This document shows positions 58,294-64,000 of a stretch of 64,000 nucleotides of DNA, piece by piece. The stretch covers positions 1,240,001 to 1,304,000 of the forward strand of contig NZ_CP017181.1 of assembly GCF_001729765.1 (NCBI RefSeq), given 5' to 3'. The DNA comes from Enterobacter kobei. GTDB lineage: Bacteria > Pseudomonadota > Gammaproteobacteria > Enterobacterales > Enterobacteriaceae. The notes beneath the pieces were generated by a model. The model did no database searches. It was given only the letters and a program-made list of their open reading frames with translations, and was not told the origin of the DNA. The number at the start of each line of letters is the position of its first letter. The stretch's first letter is position 1. The translations under genes were made by a program, and so were the position numbers.

Positions 58294-58842
58294 ATGAAAA
58301 CAATCGAAGTTGATGACGAACTCTATCAGTATATTGCCAGCCAAACGCGGCATATCGGGGAGAGCGCGTCCGACATTTTACGGCGCATGCTTAAAATTTC
58401 CGCCGCTTCACAGCCTGCTACCCCAGTCACCAAAGATGTCGTGTCTCAGCCGAGCGTTGTTGCACAAGCAAAGCCTGCCGTGACGCCGGTAAAAGATAAA
58501 GTACGCGCGATGCGCGAGCTGCTGCTGTCCGACGAGTATGCGGAGCAGAAAAAGGCGGTTAACCGCTTTATGCTGGTGCTGTCTACACTTTACTCCCTGG
58601 ATAACAAAGCGTTTGCTGAAGCGACCGAGTCGCTGCACGGTCGTACTCGCGTCTATTTCGCGGGTGACGAGCAAACGCTGCTGCAAAATGGCAACCAAAC
58701 CAAACCTAAACATGTCCCTGGCACCCCATACTGGGTGATCACCAATACCAATACGGGCCGCAAGTGCAGCATGATTGAACACATCATGCAGTCCATGCAG
58801 TTCCCGGCGGAATTGATTGAAAAGGTTTGCGGTACAATTTAA
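58294..58842 (+). CDS. seqA: SeqA, hemimethylated-GATC-binding negative regulator of replication initiation
   Basis: A 182-residue protein: N-terminal oligomerisation segment (MKTIEVDDELYQYIASQTRH), a linker and the C-terminal DNA-binding domain (RVYFAGDEQTLLQNGNQTKP, GTPYWVITNTNTGRK). It sequesters new oriC and delays re-initiation. ATG 58294 gives the family start; an upstream ATG at 58261 would add 11 residues. It precedes pgm by 24 bp, as in E. coli, where the two are co-transcribed. Confidence 0.97.
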   Translation: MKTIEVDDELYQYIASQTRHIGESASDILRRMLKISAASQPATPVTKDVVSQPSVVAQAKPAVTPVKDKVRAMRELLLSDEYAEQKKAVNRFMLVLSTLYSLDNKAFAEATESLHGRTRVYFAGDEQTLLQNGNQTKPKHVPGTPYWVITNTNTGRKCSMIEHIMQSMQFPAELIEKVCGTI

Positions 58843-58866
58843 CCCTTGCATCAGAAGGACCCGGTA

Positions 58867-60507
58867 ATGGCAAATCACAGCCGTGCAGGCCAACCTGCAC
58901 AACAAAGCGATTTGATTAACGTCGCTCAGCTGACCGCGCAGTATTACGTGCTGAAACCGGTCGTGGGCAACGCAGAACACGCAGTGAAGTTTGGTACATC
59001 TGGTCACCGCGGTAGCGCGGCACGCCATAGCTTTAACGAACCGCACATTCTGGCCATTGCTCAGGCCATTGCGGAAGAGCGCGCTAAAAACGGCGTTACC
59101 GGTCCGTGCTACGTGGGGAAAGATACCCATGCGCTGTCTGAACCGGCGTTCATCTCTGTGCTGGAAGTGCTGGCGGCAAACGGCGTCGACGTGATTGTGC
59201 AGGAGAATAACGGCTTCACGCCAACGCCGGCGGTGTCTAACGCTATCCTGGTGCACAACAAAAAAGGTGGCGCGCTGGCTGACGGGATTGTTATCACTCC
59301 ATCCCACAACCCGCCGGAAGACGGGGGCATTAAATACAACCCGCCTAACGGTGGCCCGGCAGATACTAACGTCACCAAAGTGGTAGAAGACCGCGCAAAC
59401 GCGCTGTTGGCTGACGGTCTGAAAGGCGTGAAACGCATCTCTCTGGATGCGGCAATGGCGTCCGGTCACGTAAAAGAGCAGGATCTGGTTCAGCCGTTCG
59501 TGGAGGGACTGGCGGATATCGTCGACATGGCGGCGATTCAGAAAGCAGGCCTGAAGCTGGGCGTGGACCCGCTGGGCGGTTCCGGTATCGAGTACTGGAA
59601 ACGTATTGCCGAGCATTACAAGCTGGATCTGACCATCGTGAACGATCACGTCGATCAGACCTTCCGCTTTATGCACCTGGATAAAGACGGCGCGATCCGT
59701 ATGGACTGCTCCTCCGAGTGTGCGATGGCGGGCCTGCTGGCACTGCGCGACAAATTCGATCTGGCGTTTGCGAACGACCCGGATTATGACCGTCACGGTA
59801 TCGTCACCCCTGCCGGGCTGATGAACCCGAACCACTATCTGGCTGTGGCGATCAACTACCTGTTCCAGCATCGTCCGCAGTGGGGCAAAGAGGTGGCTGT
59901 TGGTAAAACGCTGGTCTCTTCCGCGATGATCGACCGCGTGGTCGACGCGCTGGGCCGCAAGCTGGTGGAAGTGCCGGTGGGCTTCAAATGGTTTGTTGAC
60001 GGTCTGCACGACGGCAGCTTCGGCTTCGGTGGTGAAGAGAGCGCCGGGGCATCCTTCCTGCGTTTCGACGGCACGCCATGGTCAACCGATAAAGACGGTA
60101 TCATCATGTGCCTGCTGGCGGCGGAGATCACCGCGGTCACCGGTAAGAACCCGCAGGAACATTACAACGACCTGGCGGCACGTTTTGGTGCGCCAAGCTA
60201 CAACCGTATTCAGGCGAGCGCGACCTCAGCCCAGAAAGCGGCGCTGTCTAAACTCTCTCCGGAGATGGTCAGTGCTAACACCCTGGCAGGTGATCCGATC
60301 ACCGCGCGTCTGACGGCTGCACCGGGTAACGGCGCGTCTATCGGGGGGCTGAAAGTAATGACCGACAACGGCTGGTTCGCTGCACGTCCATCCGGTACGG
60401 AAGACGCGTATAAAATCTATTGCGAAAGCTTCCTCGGCGCTGAGCACCGTCAGCAGATTGAGAAAGAAGCCGTAGAGATTGTCAGCGAAGTGCTGAAGAA
60501 CGCGTAA
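58867..60507 (+). CDS. pgm: Pgm, alpha-D-phosphoglucomutase
   Basis: A 546-residue phosphohexomutase with the catalytic serine loop [11 protein letters not shown], the metal-binding DPDYDRHG, and the sugar-binding GGEESAG. It interconverts glucose-1-phosphate and glucose-6-phosphate, needed for galactose, glycogen and cell-surface sugars. ATG 58867 follows AAGGACCCGGTA and gives the E. coli length. Co-oriented with seqA. Confidence 0.98.
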   Translation: MANHSRAGQPAQQSDLINVAQLTAQYYVLKPVVGNAEHAVKFGTSGHRGSAARHSFNEPHILAIAQAIAEERAKNGVTGPCYVGKDTHALSEPAFISVLEVLAANGVDVIVQENNGFTPTPAVSNAILVHNKKGGALADGIVITPSHNPPEDGGIKYNPPNGGPADTNVTKVVEDRANALLADGLKGVKRISLDAAMASGHVKEQDLVQPFVEGLADIVDMAAIQKAGLKLGVDPLGGSGIEYWKRIAEHYKLDLTIVNDHVDQTFRFMHLDKDGAIRMDCSSECAMAGLLALRDKFDLAFANDPDYDRHGIVTPAGLMNPNHYLAVAINYLFQHRPQWGKEVAVGKTLVSSAMIDRVVDALGRKLVEVPVGFKWFVDGLHDGSFGFGGEESAGASFLRFDGTPWSTDKDGIIMCLLAAEITAVTGKNPQEHYNDLAARFGAPSYNRIQASATSAQKAALSKLSPEMVSANTLAGDPITARLTAAPGNGASIGGLKVMTDNGWFAARPSGTEDAYKIYCESFLGAEHRQQIEKEAVEIVSEVLKNA

Positions 60508-60520
60508 GTGCGTTATCGGT

Positions 60521-60564
60521 GCGGGCTGATGCCCTCACCCCGGCCCTCTCCCACGGGGAGAGGG
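60521..60564. repeat. Dispersed palindromic repeat (copy 3, inverted)
   Basis: GCGGGCTGATGCCCTCACCC...CCCTCTCCC/GGGGAGAGGG, the reverse orientation of the units at 30415 and 42055, directly after pgm. Confidence 0.8.
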
Positions 60565-60575
60565 AGAAAACAATA

Positions 60576-60608
60576 AAAACGGCAACCCTCGGGCTGCCGT
60601 TTTGTTTT
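60576..60608 (+). terminator. Terminator after pgm, shared with convergent potE
   Basis: AAAACGGCA / TGCCGTTTT stem with flanking A- and T-rich tracts, between the convergent pgm and potE genes; its core resembles the ybeL terminator. Confidence 0.85.
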
Positions 60609-60611
60609 TAC

Positions 60612-61925
60612 CTAACTATGCTTATTCTTCAATTCAAACCGTGGTGACACCAGACCGTACAGCGTCCAGCCCATAAAGGTCACCATTGCCCCATAGAGCA
60701 TCGCTTCCTGACCGGAAGAGTAGAGCGCATAGAAGCTGTAAATCGCCCCAATGAGCGCCACGATATTCGCTGCTCGTGCTTTACGCGGATCCACCTTCGC
60801 GACCTTCTGAATAATCACCAGCGCGGCCATCGACAGAATGTACGGAATGATGTTCGTCACCACCGCCAGGTTGACCAGCACGTTGAACTGGCTGTTCAGC
60901 GACGGGCTAATGGTCATCAGCGACAATCCACTCTGGAAAATCACGATGGCCAGCATGCCCTGCACCGGTGCGTCCGCTTTGGTGACGCGGGAGAAGATTT
61001 TGGGGAAATAACCTTCGTCAGCCGAGGATTTAAACACCTGCGCGATGGTGAACTGCCAGCCGAGAAGCGAACCGCAGCAGGACATCACCATCAGACCCAT
61101 AATCACCTTCCCGACTTCCGGGGTGAACATCTGGGCGAAAGCCAGCCCGAACGGTGCCGTGGAGTTAGCCAGATCCATATTCGGCACAATCCCGGCAATC
61201 ACGTTGGTTGAGACGATATAGATCACCGCCGCCCCCAGCGTTCCGCCAAGTACCGCAATTGGCACGTTCTTTTCCGGGTTCTCAACCACTTCCGCATTCG
61301 CGCAGGCCGATTCCAGTCCGAGGAAAGCCCACAGCGTCATGGCGATAGAAGAGCCCACGGCGGTAAAGAACGGCACATGATGCGGGTTCCAGGAGTTGGC
61401 GTAGAGCGTAGGACTAAACCAGAACCACCCGATGATGCATAAACCGACGACCGGGATAATCACGCCCCAGACGGTGATGCTGCTCAGTTGTCCGGTGATA
61501 CGCGCGCCGCCGAAGTTCGCCACGGTGCAGATCCACAGCACCCCGATGGTCGCCAGCCCAATTTGTACCGGGGTGAGCGTGGCGCCAAACAGTTCCGTCC
61601 CGTAACCCACGGCGGAAATGGCAATCGCCACGTTGGCGATCAGCAGCGATACACCATAGGTGTAGTTGGCCATAAAGTTGCCGGACTTACCAAAAGCGTA
61701 TTCCGCATAGCCGCCCATCCCGCCGGACTTGCGGCTGAACATCCCGCATTTGGCGAATGCCCACGCCAGCGCCATTGACCCCACCGCCGTCACCAGCCAG
61801 GAGATAATCGAAATGGTGCCCACTTCGGCAAGCTTGGTGGGCAGCATGATGATCCCGGACCCCATCATGTTGACCATGGTGAGGATGGTCAGCTGCACCA
61901 CGCCCATCTTATTGGATTTACTCAT
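60612..61925 (-). CDS. potE: PotE, putrescine/ornithine antiporter
   Basis: A 437-residue APC-superfamily transporter with twelve membrane segments; the stretches MMGSGIIMLPTKLAEVG, GGMGGYAEYAFGKSGNF and WAFLGLESACAN are those of PotE. It exchanges internal putrescine for external ornithine and with SpeF raises internal pH under acid stress. It overlaps speF by four bases (ATGA) and is the distal gene of the pair. Confidence 0.97.
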   Translation of the reverse strand: MSKSNKMGVVQLTILTMVNMMGSGIIMLPTKLAEVGTISIISWLVTAVGSMALAWAFAKCGMFSRKSGGMGGYAEYAFGKSGNFMANYTYGVSLLIANVAIAISAVGYGTELFGATLTPVQIGLATIGVLWICTVANFGGARITGQLSSITVWGVIIPVVGLCIIGWFWFSPTLYANSWNPHHVPFFTAVGSSIAMTLWAFLGLESACANAEVVENPEKNVPIAVLGGTLGAAVIYIVSTNVIAGIVPNMDLANSTAPFGLAFAQMFTPEVGKVIMGLMVMSCCGSLLGWQFTIAQVFKSSADEGYFPKIFSRVTKADAPVQGMLAIVIFQSGLSLMTISPSLNSQFNVLVNLAVVTNIIPYILSMAALVIIQKVAKVDPRKARAANIVALIGAIYSFYALYSSGQEAMLYGAMVTFMGWTLYGLVSPRFELKNKHS

Positions 61926-64000
61926 AATGTCTCTCCTTTCAGCAGCGCGGGCTGAGCAGCGGGTTGTTTGATGACGTTACAGCGAACCTGTTTGCGACCC
62001 TCACACTCTTCAACGTATACGCCCTGCAGCTCAGGCGCGAAGCCTGGTAGCAGGTTGATACCGTCTTCCAGCGCGGCAAAGTAGCGCAGCACGGAGCCGC
62101 CCCAGACTTCGCCCGGGACAACGCACAGCACCCCAGGCGGATAAGGCAGGGCGCCTTCAGCGGCAATGCGGCCTTTCGCGTCGCGCAGGGAGACCAGTTC
62201 GACTTCACCCCGCAGATACGCATAGTTCGCCTCCTGCGGGTTCATCATCACGCGCGGGAAGTGAGACTTGCGGAACATCTCTTTTTGCAGTTGCTTCACG
62301 TTATGGCGGGCATAGAGATCGTGCATTTCCTGGCAAATCTGGCGCAGCGTGTAATCCGCGTAACGTTCCGGATGTTGTTTGTAGAGAGAAGGCAGGACCT
62401 CTTTCAGCGGAACATCGCTCTCGAGCAGTTTTTCGAAGCGCACCAGCTGCGCCACCAGCTGCTGCAGTTTGCCCATATCTTCCGCAGGGGTGAGCAGGAA
62501 CAGGATCGAGTTGAGATCGCATTTCTCCGGCACGATGCCGTTTTCACGCAGGAAGTTGGCGAGGATGGTGGCGGGCACGCCGAAATCCTCATACTCGCCG
62601 GTGCGGGCGTTAATACCTGGCGTGGTCAGCAGGAGCTTGCACGGGTCGATAAAGTACTGGTGCTCGGCATAGCCCTCAAAAGCGTGCCAGTTTTCACCCG
62701 GTACGAAGTGGAAGAAGCGCAGATCGGTGGCAATTTCCGCTGTGTCGAAGCTTTCCCACGGACGGCCATCCACCGTCTCCGGCACAAACGGACGAAGGTA
62801 CTGGCAGTTCTCCAGGATCAGTTTGCGCGCTTCAATACCGTTAACCACGCAGTCCATCCACATGTTGCGACCGCTCTGACCTTCATGCATACGGGCGTTA
62901 ATATCCAGCGCAGCAAACAGAGGGTAGAACGGGCTGGTTGAGGCGTGCATCATAAAAGCATTATTCAGCCGCTTGTGGGGTACATAGCGCTGCTGGCCTT
63001 TGATATGGCTGTCCTTTTTGTGGATCTGCGAGGTCTGCGAGAAGCCTGCCTGCTGTTTATGTACCGACTGGGTGACCAGAATTCCCGGGTCGTTTTCGTT
63101 CAGCTCCAGCAGCAGCGGCGAGCAATCTGCCATCATCGGGATAAACTGCTCGTAACCTACCCAGGCCGAGTCGAACAGGATGTAATCACACAGATGCCCA
63201 ATCTTATCCACCACCTGACGGGCGTTATAGATGGTGCCATCGTAGGTACCCAGCTGGATCACCGCCAGACGGAACGGGCGTGCATCGCGTGCACGACCTG
63301 GCGCCACCTCGGCTACCAACTCGCGCAGGTAGCTTTCCTCAAAGCAGTGCGCGTCAATACCACCAATAAAGCCGTACGGGTTGCGCGCGGTTTCCAGATA
63401 GACCGGTGTCGCGCCAGCCTGAAGAAGAGCGCCGTGATGGTTCGATTTGTGGTTATTACGGTCAAACAGCACCAGGTCGCCAGGGGTGAGCAGGGCGTTA
63501 AGGACCACTTTGTTGGATGAGGAGGTCCCATTCAGCACAAAGTAGGTCTTATCGGCATTAAAGACCTTTGCGGCATGTTGCTGCGCAATGCACGGCGCGC
63601 CTTCGTGGATCAGCAGATCGCCCATTGCCACGTCGGCGTTACACAGGTCGGAACGGAAAAGCGTTTCACCAAAGAAATCGACAAACTGATTGCCCGCAGG
63701 ATGACGGCGGAAGAATTGCCCCCCCTGATGCCCCGGGCAGTCAAATGCGCTGTTACCCTGTTTCACGTAGTCTACAAGGGCACGGAAAAACGGCGGTCGC
63801 AGCTGGGTTTCGTACTTCTGGGCCGCCGCTTCCAGCTGGCGGCCATAAAAATCGTTGCTGGTGTCTGAATGCTCAAATACGCCGTGAATGCGCGATAAAT
63901 AATCTGCCGGAATGATCTCTTCTTTATGCGTTGCGACAAAGACGGGAATGCCAAATCCGGTGGCTTCTATTTCTTCCAGTATGCCGCTGGAAATATCGCT
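61922..64000 (-). CDS. speF: SpeF, inducible ornithine decarboxylase (5' end outside the window)
   Basis: The frame is open from the potE overlap to the window edge: 692 residues are visible of about 732. The PLP lysine motif SVHKQQAGFSQTSQIHKK, the FNADKTYFVLNGTSSSNK region and the start of the visible part SDISSGILEEIEATGFG fit the Orn/Lys/Arg decarboxylase class I family. It makes putrescine from ornithine, exported by PotE. The speF start and its upstream leader peptide and riboregulator lie beyond 64000. Confidence 0.96.
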   Translation of the reverse strand, partial: SDISSGILEEIEATGFGIPVFVATHKEEIIPADYLSRIHGVFEHSDTSNDFYGRQLEAAAQKYETQLRPPFFRALVDYVKQGNSAFDCPGHQGGQFFRRHPAGNQFVDFFGETLFRSDLCNADVAMGDLLIHEGAPCIAQQHAAKVFNADKTYFVLNGTSSSNKVVLNALLTPGDLVLFDRNNHKSNHHGALLQAGATPVYLETARNPYGFIGGIDAHCFEESYLRELVAEVAPGRARDARPFRLAVIQLGTYDGTIYNARQVVDKIGHLCDYILFDSAWVGYEQFIPMMADCSPLLLELNENDPGILVTQSVHKQQAGFSQTSQIHKKDSHIKGQQRYVPHKRLNNAFMMHASTSPFYPLFAALDINARMHEGQSGRNMWMDCVVNGIEARKLILENCQYLRPFVPETVDGRPWESFDTAEIATDLRFFHFVPGENWHAFEGYAEHQYFIDPCKLLLTTPGINARTGEYEDFGVPATILANFLRENGIVPEKCDLNSILFLLTPAEDMGKLQQLVAQLVRFEKLLESDVPLKEVLPSLYKQHPERYADYTLRQICQEMHDLYARHNVKQLQKEMFRKSHFPRVMMNPQEANYAYLRGEVELVSLRDAKGRIAAEGALPYPPGVLCVVPGEVWGGSVLRYFAALEDGINLLPGFAPELQGVYVEECEGRKQVRCNVIKQPAAQPALLKGETL

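Overview
This window is a stretch of enterobacterial chromosome. Almost every protein is a close, full-length relative of an Escherichia coli K-12 protein, and the order matches the E. coli ahpCF to speF segment: ahpC-ahpF, uspG, rnk, rna, dcuC, pagP, cspE, crcB, ybeM, tatE, lipA, ybeF, lipB, ybeD, dacA, rlpA, mrdB, mrdA, rlmH, rsfS, nadD, holA, lptE, leuS, ybeL, rihA, gltIJKL, lnt, corC, ybeY, ybeZ, miaB, ubiF, seven tRNAs, asnB, umpH, nagCAB, nagE, glnS, chiPQ, fur, fldA, ybfE, ybfF, seqA, pgm, potE, speF. Sequence divergence from K-12, GC-rich third codon positions and the differences listed below suggest an Enterobacter-like genus (Enterobacter, Lelliottia or Leclercia). The species cannot be fixed from this window.

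Differences from K-12: (1) between ahpF and uspG sits a four-gene operon for a TorD-family chaperone and a three-subunit membrane molybdoenzyme (Tat-exported catalytic subunit, four-cluster ferredoxin subunit, DmsC-like anchor) whose substrate I cannot assign; (2) ybdR, the cit/dpi cluster, cobC and the ybeQ-hscC block are absent; (3) a flavin reductase-like gene lies between rnk and rna; (4) an intact 768-bp IS1 with a 9-bp target duplication lies between dcuC and pagP; (5) ybeM is full length. Two small reading frames for single-span membrane peptides (29 and 28 codons) and a short leader ORF before pagP are also visible.

Layout: 1-6290 peroxide defence (ahpCF) and the molybdoenzyme operon; 6300-10670 uspG, rnk, rna, dcuC; 10819-11586 IS1; 11600-14640 pagP, cspE, crcB, ybeM, tatE; 14720-18140 lipoate genes (lipA, lipB) with ybeF and ybeD; 18240-26509 cell-wall elongation and division genes (dacA, rlpA, rodA, PBP2) followed by ribosome and housekeeping genes (rlmH, rsfS, nadD, holA); 26509-30372 lptE, leuS, ybeL; 30452-34714 rihA and the glutamate/aspartate ABC transporter with the SroC small-RNA region; 35116-42037 lnt-corC-ybeY-ybeZ-miaB and divergent ubiF; 42154-42848 the metT-leuW-glnUW-metU-glnVX tRNA operon; 43073-51297 asnB and the amino-sugar regulon (nagE divergent from nagBAC-umpH); 51477-55363 glnS and the chitoporin genes chiPQ; 55501-58110 fur with its leader ORF uof, fldA, ybfE, ybfF; 58294-60507 seqA-pgm; 60612-64000 the potE-speF ornithine/putrescine pair, with speF cut by the window end.

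Dispersed palindromic repeats of two families occur: a GTAGGCCGGGTAA...GCCACCCGGC type (REP/BIME) and a CCCTCTCCC...GGGTGAGGG...CATCAGGCCGC type. One copy of the latter supplies the stop codon of rihA. No CRISPR array, prophage, resistance gene or toxin-antitoxin pair was seen.
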